Assembly (NCBI GenBank): GCA_963575645.1
Contig: OY754469.1
Location: forward strand, 10,558,001 to 10,622,000
Direction of reading: 5' to 3'
Source of the DNA: Xanthostigma xanthostigma
Taxonomy: Eukaryota > Arthropoda > Insecta > Raphidioptera > Raphidiidae
DNA length: 64,000 nucleotides
Below, one piece after another: positions 39,101 through 51,100 of the stretch; the first letter of the stretch is position 1; each line of letters opens with the position of its first letter. The notes below the pieces were generated by a model that saw only the letters and a program-made list of their open reading frames with translations, did no database searches and was not told where the DNA came from. The translations under genes were made by a program, and so were the position numbers.

Positions 39101-42100
39101 CTGCCAACTATGCACATTACAGAACCAACGACGATATAGAAAAAGGCTATCCCAGGGTTACTTTTTTAATACGACTCTGACTCAGTCAGTCGTTATGATC
39201 ACACTATGAAGTATTTTTCAACTAAGACAATTTGATAACATGTAAACCCAGCCATTAATAAATATCTTTATTATAGGCATTATAAAGCACTTGAGAATAC
39301 ATAATTACAGTTAGTGCACAGTAGATTTCATTGTTGGTACAAGACAAGTCTCATACTTTGTAGTGAAGTTTCTTTAAACGGGTTAATAACTAACATAATA
39401 ATAAGATTAGAGAGTTGGAAACTGCAGTACTTTCTAGACACCAAAGCTGTATGTGTTATATAACAAGGTTACGTATTGCGACTGCATTATCAAAGCTTTG
39501 CGCTGCTCGAATCAGGGTTGCAATTCACGTTTGGAGCAAGTTCACTGTTCAGTCAAATAAATCATTTTATGGCTTGGGGATGCGTCGATGTTTTCTTCAC
39601 AAACATCAGCGCATATCTTTTGAAGAGATGTTCCCATTTTGAGAAAGTATTGATACTTTCTCAGCATCGCAATCACCTATCAGACGACAAGCCAAGAAAG
39701 TTATTATGCCGTTTTAGTACAAGTTAGTAAACGTAAAATGTTTGCCCATAAAGAATGTCAAAACTTTGAAGCCCTAATTAGTACAGTACATTTCAGTTAG
39801 TCAAAACAAAACAAAGTTCGCTGTTTTGTTTTGTTGAATAGAACAATACATTAAAAGTCAGTTGGTACAACTCTGTCACAAACTACAGACCAGCTCTTAT
39901 TAATGTTTTTGCATTAAAGTAATTTAACAAACTAAGTACTCGCTAGTGTACAAAATATTTCTCTATATGTTCTTTTTGTCTGACGTTTCAATACCGCAAA
40001 CAAGAATTTAAAACAAATGAAGTTAAACTGCACATGTTAAAAGTACCGGGAATTTTTTTTCAACGTTTTTACATTCATAGATGAGAAGTGCAAACATTCG
40101 AATTTGAATTTTGGAGGATTCACACGTTTTAGAGCCCCCCGACCTCAACATATTGTCTACCTTTGATCGTTTGTAGAACTCAAATCACTCGATCGATTTT
40201 TCTCAAAATTTGCACGGCTACACGTCGAGGATAAATAAAAAAAATATTGGTTGTCTGTAAAGTCGGTTTACGGACGATAGTTTTACGTGATAACGTATTC
40301 CGCTCGAATATCATATTTAATAATACATAACCTAAATTTTAGTAGCTGTCAAACTTGGGCCGATCGTGCTTCTCTATCGCTTATACTGCGCTCTCGCTTG
40401 CACGTACAGGGTCAGGCGGAGCGTGACACATTTCGGAACGTTACACTTTTTCGTGCATGCAGCCTGTGTTTCATCAATATTATTTATAAGACGTTATCAC
40501 GTCAAAAAAATCGATGCTTAAAAACATATTATATAACTAAATTCCCATTTCAACGTCGTCGTTTGTATGAAAAGAAGTCTTTATATCAACATTTGTATTA
40601 AATACGTTAAGTTTTGTAAGTACCAGGAAACGTAATATGTTTTCCGGCCCATTAAAAGCTGCTGGCCGATCACTTTAAAGCGACATTTTGGCAGCAGCTT
40701 AATGAAAAATCAACTTTTTCTCCAGTTCGGTGTTCATGTCCTATTTAAAAAGCGTTTTTCAATTACAGTGTAACCTCTTTATAACGTCCTTCGTTATAAC
40801 GAAAAACTCCCTATAACGTAGAAATTTTTACAATTTGGTTGGTTTACCTTAAAATCCATACATTAATACCCTCTTTATAGCGCAACAGTCATTCTCTATT
40901 ACGAAGAAACATGTTCATATTTAGGCGTCAACAAATGTTTACACACGTAAATATGACAATTCTGAACCATCACCAAGTATTCAATAAGCACTTTGCCGCC
41001 AAACTTATCAAAAAATTCCTATTGTTTAATGAAGATGATTCCACCACATCCCAAGGTATGCATAAGATACAAAACAAATATTGGCATAGCAAAAAACGTC
41101 AGGAATAAATTAATTAGGTGAAATTTGGTTCTTTTTTTTCTTCCCTCCATATAACGAAAACTCTTTATAACGAAAAAAAATGCTCGGTCCCTTGAGTATC
41201 GTTATAAAGAGGTTGCACTGTATTTATCAAAACATCACAAAACAGTCGATTTTGTCAGTAGCGTTTCAAATAATGGTTACTATGAGAACACGATAAAAAA
41301 ATAACAGACAGTGCGGCATATAATTCAAAATATGTCTGTCCAGTTCGTGGAAAGAGTGATATTTTTATTGAGCCGATAAATTTATTGATGTTCCAGGTCT
41401 GGCAACAAAATTAATTAAAAAAAAAGAGCTTTTATGTCATGATTCGTAAATTATTTGTTGGTATGCTTTGTACAGTGTAATCTGTCAACATTGTTTTCTA
41501 CAAGCGCTATTCTATTTTAACACGCTTCGTGCTGTGGAAATTTAAATAATACTGCAAAATAGCCGCAGCCCACACATTATTCAATGTTCGCCTAAAGTTG
41601 AGAGTAGTTCGATACAAACGCTCAATCGGCGGCTTCCAAACTCATCCTATGTCCGTCGAATTATTCAAAATTTCCAGTAATTTGTTGAACACATTATATA
41701 TTTGTATATTTAAATGGTATTCTGCTAGCCGTGAATGTTTGTACTAGTGATGTGCCGGATATCCGTATCCGTATCCGCGGATATTCGAGGGAGAAGAAAG
41801 ATCCGTATCCATATCCGTTAGTTTTTGGCGGATCTTTTACCTTATTAATTTTCAATTCATAGATAAAATTTTATATATAGGTGTAGGTGATTAGGTAATA
41901 ATGAAAACCTATTAAATTCCATTCAGATTATTTTTTATTTTTTTAAATCGTATTTGGCACCTTTATATTGCAAACATTTATCGTAGTGAGTACCATACCA
42001 ATAGGTACTAAAAAACTATCTTTATAATGAGATATTGCACATCGATCTTTGGAAAGAGACAATCTGTTATGAGAGTTAACTCTTAAAGAGGTCAATAACT

Positions 42101-45100
42101 TTTTCCCATAACGGGTAGTCTCTTTTCAAAAGTCGATGTGCAATATTAACCACGCGTACTCTAAGATAGTTAAGATCCGTATCCGTATCCGCGGATCTTG
42201 AAACCAAAAATCCGTATTCAGATCCGTATCCGAGGATATACATTTTTAACGATCCGGCACATCACTAGTTTGTACGTATAGTAGAGCTGTTTACAATCGA
42301 TTTATAAAGTTCACACCCCGACTATGGCGTCAAGTCATCAGTCAAATATTCGAGTTATGAAAACTACGCACCTACGTAAATCTTGACATAAGTCAAACTA
42401 TTTGTATAATGGCTCACACATTTAACAATATTTGGACGGCATAACATACAACTTTCGTAAACTAATTTTAAGCTGAGCATACTTACGCTACACAATCGAC
42501 ATTTTGCTATGAAAGTGTAAGATTGTAGTTTATAAACGCTATTAGCGTCTGTGATTTCTTTGCTATGTCTTGACTGTCCCGTACATCATATTATCATATC
42601 ATATCATATTATTATTTTTATTATTATTAATTATTAATATTATAAATGCGAATGTAAGTTTGTTTGTTACGCTTTCACGCAAAAACTACTTAACCGATCA
42701 TCATGAAACTTTGCACATACACTTTTGAAGGTATTAGAAGTAACATAGGATACTTTTTATTAAAAAAAAATAAAAATTTTTTACGAAAAATAAGAAAGGG
42801 TTGAAAACATTTTTTGGGCCCAAAAATACCGAAAAATTTCTCCGAATCGTTTCAAAATTGAAATTTAACCCTTTAGTAATGATTAAAATGTGCTATTAAA
42901 ATTTCATTAAAATCGGCCCGACAGGACCGGAATTACAAATTTTATGAAAACGAAATATTATAAATGCGAATGTAAGTTTGTTTGTTACGCTTTCAAGCAA
43001 AAACTACTTAACCGATCATCATGAAACTTTGCACATACACTCTTGAAGGTATTAGAAGTAACATAGGATACTTTTTATTAAAAAAAAATAAAAATTTTTT
43101 ACGAAAAATAAGAAAATTGTTTGTCAAAATATGTGCAATACCTCAACCCCTGATATGCATGTCAAAAGTCGATTTCCATCTCAATCGCGGGCGTAGCCGC
43201 GGGTAGCGGCTAGTAACCTATAATTGCGATTTTATCCACTGACAAAGAGAATGGACGGAGCATTGCCTATCTGCAGAGTAGGTGCACTATATTGTGTAAC
43301 TCTGCACTAAAAATTGTGGGTTTGTGCAAAATTCCGTTGTCAAAATTTATATACCTAATCAAATACTAAATATCTTACCTTTGTCTTTTTCAGCTCGCGC
43401 GTTGTCAAAGAAGCTTGTGGTTATAGCTTTCCTTTTCAGTAAATACGCTCGTCTCTTTGGTTTGTTCACAGCTGCCGTTGCATTGACACTTTCTGAAAGA
43501 AAAGTGTTATAGTTTAATTAACTATATATTAAAGAATTCGATTTTTGCAATTCTTTCAAGGAATAACCCTTTAAAAAAATGAACTTTTTGACGAAACACA
43601 GAATCTGTCCTGTTTATAGAAAAAAACGCGCTGAATCCAATGAGCACAAACAAACGTCTTTTGGTTTAGAAGTTATTTGCGTTTATAGCTTTCAAAAAAT
43701 CATATAAAACCTTCAAATGGCCGTATAGTTGCCAAACTAAAAAAGATAGAGACGTTTGCTTATGCTCATTGAATTTAGGGTATTTTTTCTGTAAGCATTC
43801 TCAATTCGAAAAGTATGATGAAATTAACGGGATACAAGGCTAAATATAAAAACAATTTTTATTCACTAGAACTTCATTTAATGTCAACATTTCGGCAAAA
43901 ATTATTGACTTCTTCAGGACCTTAAAAATGTCTAGTAAAATGTCACAACATTTTTAAGGTCCTGAAGAAGACAATAATTTTTGCCGAAACCATAAAACGT
44001 CGTGTGTCGTCTAAAAAAAGTTTCGAACTAAAAAAAAAATAGTATTTAACCACTCCACCTCTCCCTTTTCAAGTAACGTCACTGACTTAGTGGCCCACAT
44101 AAAAAAAATTAACAAAATTTTATCCACTTATCAAAAATAATCTCTATCACTGCTATAGGCTATGTTATGAATATTTCGCTCATAATATGTAGTGAGATCA
44201 AGGTTATTTGTCGGGTAGGGTATGGTAATAAGCGGCGCTACATCTGTAATGCACAATTTTATAAACATCGAAATAAAGCACAAATTACCACTGAAATTCG
44301 TTTATATTGAAAGACGCATTTTTTACTGGAATTGCTCTCAAAAGACGCAATATGGAAAATATTGCGGTACAATTAGAACTAAGTACGCTTTGTTTTAAAA
44401 CTAAACGCCTCTCTAACAAATTTAAAATTATATTGACTAAACTTAACTGCTGAATATTAAACTTGAAGGAATGTGAAAAATGGAATATTAATGTAGACGT
44501 AATATTGACTCAAGAAATGCAAAACAATACAGTATTCCAAATCAACGCACACGAGAATACTAAAAACGTCGGAAACTGGGAACGTTATAGGTTTTGAATC
44601 AATGCAAATTACAGTAATGCAAATGTACTTTTTATCTCTTGAACAAATTTACATTCAGACTGTAAAATACATTTACTTGAAATGCGTGCAATAAAATAAT
44701 TCAAATGCGAAATTTAAAGAAAAATGTGAAAATTGAGTTCTATAATCATATTTTATATAGGGATATAAATATAATGCCGTAGCTAAGCTCAGGCAACAAG
44801 TTAAATAAAAAGAATAGCTTTTATTATTTAAATTAGATTTTGTTTCAACGCCTACATAATATAGATTTTGTTTGCAGATTGGTTGGTTTGTCACTTTTGA
44901 CGGGAATTTTATCTTAATTCAAGCGTCGTCGGGTAAAAATTATCCTATACTATTGCAATCGATAAATAACAAATTCATCTCTACTCGTAAAATTTCCGGA
45001 ATAATTCGCAAACATTTGCTGCATTACTTGCAAAAACGTGAACATTTTAAATAATAATATTCAAAACTTTGATTAACGTCTGATTAGAACTCTTCAATAA

Positions 45101-48100
45101 TATATTTTAAATATTAAGTTGCATTTTGTCGAAAATAGATTTTTGGGTTTAATAACTTTCGGACACTGTTGATGCACCACAGATTCACGTCTTGTCGGCG
45201 TTGCGGCTATTCTGCTACGCTTTACTTTACCGATAACGTTGGTTTTACTTTTGGAACAAGTCAGTTGTAAAAAAACGCGGTCTGTAGTATAGCGTTTTGT
45301 TCAATATACCTTCAGCAAACATAAACTTGATTTAATATAAAAAAGAACACTTGCGAACGACTTTAAAACAATAGAACTTTTAATTTAATTTTATATAAAA
45401 CAAGTCTATTTAAATCTGAAATCAGATATACCTTTTAGAAGAGGGCATTTCGATAATTTTCTGTATATATACCTATATACAAATTAGAACATTTTTATTT
45501 TAACGCTGCCTACGTGGATTGAAGACAGCAAAAAGAAAATGGTAGTGGTTTTTCATATCTAATAATTTGTAAATTGACGCAGGCAAGTCATAACAGTTAG
45601 CGATAGTTTGACTGACGATCTTAAAACAGGCATACAAAATGCATCCCTTCACATGCAGAATAGACCGGTCTGAATTTCTATTGTTCTTTTCTTGTCTTAG
45701 CTATGATATGAAAACAAATACGTATAAATGCGATCGCTCGCTCGAAAAAAAATGTACCCTCCTTTCTTGCTTTTAAACAACTATGAACCAACAAAAATAC
45801 ACGTTTTTTTGTATTAAATAGTAAAGATGTTTAATTAGTGGTCAAAATGCCAATTATAAAATGTATTTTTGTTTATTAGATCTAAAAATAGAATGTCTTC
45901 AACAGTTTGTCAAGTTTTCATGACCAGCTGAAGTTCTTGAGTTAAAGATCTTTTGCTTCCTAAATATAGTCTATTACACACCGGTATAGATCTATATTTA
46001 TTATAATATACACTGTGGTCAAGAAAAAGTTTATAAAAAAATGGACCATTTATGCAATAGTAGGTGATGAGATACTCGCTACACACGCATTTTTTTCAGC
46101 TCGCTGAAAATTATCTTTGACTGTGAGCCACTTTTGTATAGGCCTAAGGATAAACTGAATTACGAATAGGATATGACTTTAAATTTTAGTATGCTTTACC
46201 CGTCCCCTACATAAAAAGTTTTCTAATTATTTTGAAACCGTATATGTATATAGCACTCTAATACCTGTTATATTTTACTAGCGTTCTCGTCCGGTTTCAC
46301 CCGGGTGTAAAAGAACGGAATGGTGGAACATGAGTACGCACATTCATCTTAGTCTATTGAGATGAACGTTGTGTCCAAATTTCATGATGATCGGAGTTAC
46401 CGTTCAAAAGTTTTTGTCGATAAAAAGCAGTATTTACACTTTTTTTAAGTAATACATTTTTTTAAAATCAATAATTACTGTAATTAATAAAATATAATAA
46501 ATATTAAATTGAAAACACTGTAGGATAATTATTTTTATATAGGTACCTATAACAGTTTTCAAATGAGCTATTAATTAGATTTATTTAATTTTAATTAGTC
46601 GTAAATAAAATTAAAATAAATTTAAATGTAAGCCTTAGAAGAAAGCAATGTGCAAAATAAAAAAAAAATAAAAAAATATATTCGCCCAGCGTAGGGCTCG
46701 AACCCATGACCCTGATATTAGCAGTCGCATGCTCTACCGACTGATCTAGCCGGGCTTGTGAATGTACGACCTAATATTGATATATTATGTAGTTATACGG
46801 CATTTCACCTGAATAGAAGCTATTTTTAAGATACATTTTGCAACATTTCTCATTGATGCTCCGCTCCTATTGATCCTAGCGTGATATTATATAGCCTATA
46901 GCCTTCCTCGATAAAATAATGAGCTATCCAACAAATATATTTTTTTTCAATTTGAACCAGTAGTTCCTGAGATTAGCGCGTTCAACCAACTAAACAAACA
47001 AACAAACTCTTCAGCTTTATATATTAGTGTAGATTACATACCGGTAGGTACTTTGACGGTGACTCCTAAGTTGAGGGCCTGTAGCTTGGCCAGCGCCACC
47101 TGCTGTAAGAGGCGCCGTTCGATCTCCGATAGCTGCAACAGGGACGTTTCGTTGAGCGTCACCTGTCGTCCAGTTAGGTTCGCCCACGTACACTGACCCT
47201 ACGCAATAAAAGATCAAATAAGTAAATATAGTTGGCAAAACCAAAAGTGCACATCCCGCAAGTTTTCCACTGTACATATTATAGGAAATGAAAAAATAAA
47301 TGAGAAAATAGATTTAAAAAAACCAATTAAAAAAATAGAAAAAAAAATTAAAAACAAAATGGAATAGAAAAAAAATATTACTTGTGTCAGCGGGAATCGA
47401 ACCCGGCACCTTGCTATAGACCAACGCTTTTAACCGCTCGGCCATTCCGATACCGTAGCTTGCGTTGTTATTGTGGTATAGCAGTGTAGCAGGTATTCTA
47501 CGTAATACACTACATATTTTACAATAACAGTAATAGGTATTTTTTTATTTTCTAAGGTTTTTTATTTTAACTATTAGCTGTCAAAAATAATAAAATAAAA
47601 CTGTTTATAAAAATTAAACTACTGAACACATTTATGTGAATTGAAATAGGGTTCTGGTGTGATACTAAACAAAGTGAATAAAATATAACCCCAGGCAATC
47701 CGACCAAAATTGCGATCTGTAGAGTCGTGACGTACATACGTACATACGTTCATACGTCCATACGTTCATACGTACATACGTACAGACCAACCGACAACTG
47801 CTGTTTGTAATTTTCAATTACAATTTTAATAGCATTTATGAACTCGAATTGATTTAAAAATGGTTCTGTTTTATAGATCAGAATCGCCTCTTTTCTAAAA
47901 GCTTCAATTTGAATGGATTTCGTGTGAAATTAACTTAGATATAACTTCTTATATGAACGAAAGTCAGCTCTGACGCACAAAGCGACAATAAAGCACATAT
48001 CGCTAGTTTAGCGGGATGTGCAATATATACTTTTTATTTCGTAAGAATGGACACGCAACTAGCTTTAAAAAATATTTTGTTTTTTATATATAGAATAGTA

Positions 48101-51100
48101 GTTTGTGTATCGCGCTCGTAAATAAAGTTATTATACGAGTGGCATTATGTTGAAATGAGCGACTAGCGAGTTTATATAAACGCCTATGAACGGTCTTCCA
48201 GCTGACGTCATTCGCACGCTTACGCTGATTTAATCTTATGAGGCGAGGTAGCCTCTGTAATATAGTGAGATCATGAGATTTTTTTGTTATTTTTATAATG
48301 AAAATGCATCAGAAGTATTACTACTGTGTCTTTTTACTGTAACGAAACATCGACTATTTGGTGATCCGTACAGGTAGGGTCAAATAAATTCATTAAATTA
48401 ATTACAACACCTGTTCACGTGAAGTATATTTAGGTTGGTATGCGTTAAGTATATTATAATAATTTATTTATAAAACAAAATTATATCATAGACCTTAAGA
48501 CAATAGAACCTGTGCCTATTTATAAACGAATGCTAAAAAAGTTTTCCCGTATGACGTAATTAGTTTCATTTATTGGCAAAAGTTTGTAATAAGTAAAGGT
48601 ATGTCACATGTGCGATATTCAGTGTCGTAGCTTGACTTGTTAACCTTTGTGGCAAATAAGGCCCCACAAAACAAAACAAAAAAACAGAAAAATCAAAATT
48701 TATTTCTGTATAAATTTTGAAATTTAAAAAACCAAAGTCCAGCTTTGTAAGACAAGCTTCCAGTATCAAAAATAAGACGGCAGTTTTTTCTCGAACATTT
48801 TAGCTACGGCACTGACGACATTGCGTCGTGTTGGCTAGTTGAATAGTTTACACGAAAAATACGTTTTTCAATTGGCGTCATCGTTGACTACTGATAGGAA
48901 TCAAATTTTTGGAATAAGCTAAGGCTTCATCTTTCAATCTTTAAAGTGCGATCAATTTACAACATTTTCAGTAAACATTTTATGCTGTAGAATCAGCTAA
49001 AGCTTGTCCTAACGCTTTATTAAATTAAAATTTGATACGTGTTATTATTTCAAAGAGTTCTTGGTATTTATTGTTGTTGCGGTTTTCAAAGACGTAAAAA
49101 ATAAATGGACTTCGCATTTCGTATAATAGTTGATTAAATTAAATAAAGAAAACAAGTTGTGCATTTTTTACTTCAAAAGGAAAAAGGGACCCTTGTCTGT
49201 CTGCCAAGACCCTTTTTCTCAGGAATGCGTGGAGCTATCAAATTGAAATTAATATCAAGTACTCAGGTCTGCAATCCCTTGTAAAAAAAAAATTGGTTGT
49301 CTGTAAAGTCGGTTTACGGACGATAGTTTTACGTGATAACGTATTCCGCTCGAATATCATATTTAATAATACATAACCTAAATTTTAGTAGCTGTCAAAC
49401 TATATTTTTACCGACTAATAATTTGATCAACCAAAGCAAAATACATATTTTTAAGCAATTATAAAAGACATTTAAAAGAATGTATATATATTATATATTT
49501 GTTAACAAACCGTATAATTTATCTGCTGTTATGAAATGCAGATGTCTCCCAAGATTTCTTTTTGATACAAAATGTAGCTGCGTTTGTGTACAAACTATCA
49601 ATTGATCAATACATTTCCATTCGTTGCGAATAATATCATATTTTATCCATAATGACGGCGATCAGTTATTTTTAACAAAATAAAATGACATTTATTAATT
49701 ATTATTAGCGCCATATTGTCATTTCTCTATCGCTTATACTGCGTTCTCGCTTGCACGCACAGGGTCAGGCGGAATGTGACACTTTTGGAACCTTACACTT
49801 TTTCGTGCGTGCAGCTGGTGTTTCATCAATTTATAAGACGTTATCACGTCAAAAACCAAGCTTCTAAGTCAACGCAATCAAAAGATACGGCCGTTTATGA
49901 CGCAAATTTTGACACTCGCAAAAGAATCAAATCCGAAAACCGTTACATTTGTAGTTAAATTACAAAAAAAAAATTATTTTTTGCGATTATAAACTTATTT
50001 GCAGTTTGTACACTAACTTCGACCTATGTCGATGTTTGGGGACAACAGTGTTTTCCAACGGCAAAGTTAAGTGTGTCCCTCAATCCAGTTTATCTTTTCG
50101 TTAGAGCAATGTTCAGTGCTTTCATCTCGTGATGGACGAACTATTTACATATCTACAAGTTTGTACGGAACCCCCAGTGCGCGAGTCCGAGTTTTGATTT
50201 TTCTATACTTTATAGACGACGAAATACCAGAATATGAGAAAGATTTTGCATGAAACATTCCCATGACTGTCTACCATTTCGTCTCATATCCTAGATTTGT
50301 AAAAAATTTTATTACAATATAAAACGTCAGAAATCTATTTTTGTGTTAGCCGTTGCAAATTCAACAGCTGAATTTATGTATTTTAAGTGAAAAATTCGCA
50401 GAAGATTTCGTTTGCCAAAATGTTGTTAATTTATATGTTTACAATATAACAAACACATATTTTTTAGATGAAGATAATAGATACCATGATCTAAATTTTG
50501 AATATTTTTTATGTTTTCCAGGTCGTACTAGTTTGACTCTAATTTTACTACTTTTTCGAAATAATATTAACTCGAGTTAATAAGCGAAAAATTTAACAGA
50601 GTTGGACAAATTATAATAAAAATATGATAATAGGGTCGAGATGTCAGATCCTAAAAATGACCCTCACAGCGGCTGTGCAAACTATGATGTTTATTTAGCT
50701 ATTTTTATCGTTCACAATAAGTTCTGCAAAACTGATTAAAATGATTTTTAAAGAACTCCAGGCTCTAGGGCAGTCGATACCTATACAGAGAGCCTGACGC
50801 CTCGGGTAAGTCTTTTTTTTAGTTTTTTCCACTGTCTTATTTTTTTTTAGTAATTTTACTAGCCTGTGGAGGCCCTTATGTAATCAGCTGGCAAAATCTC
50901 TTTTTGAAAAAAATGAGTGGATATGTATTGATAGGGTAAACTAGTAGGTTTACACTTTTCGGTTTTTCCGACGATTTTGATACGTGATTTAAAAAAAATA
51001 GTTTAGAAGCGGGTTCAGCCCAGCGTCCTGCTCTAAGCCGGTGCTATCTATATGTTACATGAAAAGAGTGCAGAGACTGACCTTCAAAAATTGTCCTTAA

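Larger units (their letters stand above)
28367..43378 (-). other. Intron between exons 3 and 4 (15 kb)
   Basis: The largest intron, dense in elements listed separately. 29.7-31.3 kb (apart from a hammerhead-like motif at 30.04 kb), 32.2-32.8 kb and 39.2-40.2 kb contain nothing I can identify. Confidence 0.8.
43493..47041 (-). other. Intron between exons 2 and 3
   Basis: 3.5 kb; a Penelope-like inverted repeat at 43.89 kb and the Helitron at 46.28 kb. 44.0-46.2 kb shows nothing recognisable. Confidence 0.75.

Noticed and set aside
43324-43512. 62-codon + strand open frame
   Set aside because: It is the antisense shadow of RhoGAP exon 3; splice signals and peptide sense are on the minus strand.
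46681-46757. Functional tRNA-Lys gene
   Set aside because: The anticodon arm does not give a proper Lys anticodon loop, and the same altered sequence sits in three Helitron-like copies.
47393-47462. Functional tRNA-Ser or tRNA-Leu gene
   Set aside because: The ends do not form an acceptor stem and the variable arm is too short for a class II tRNA.
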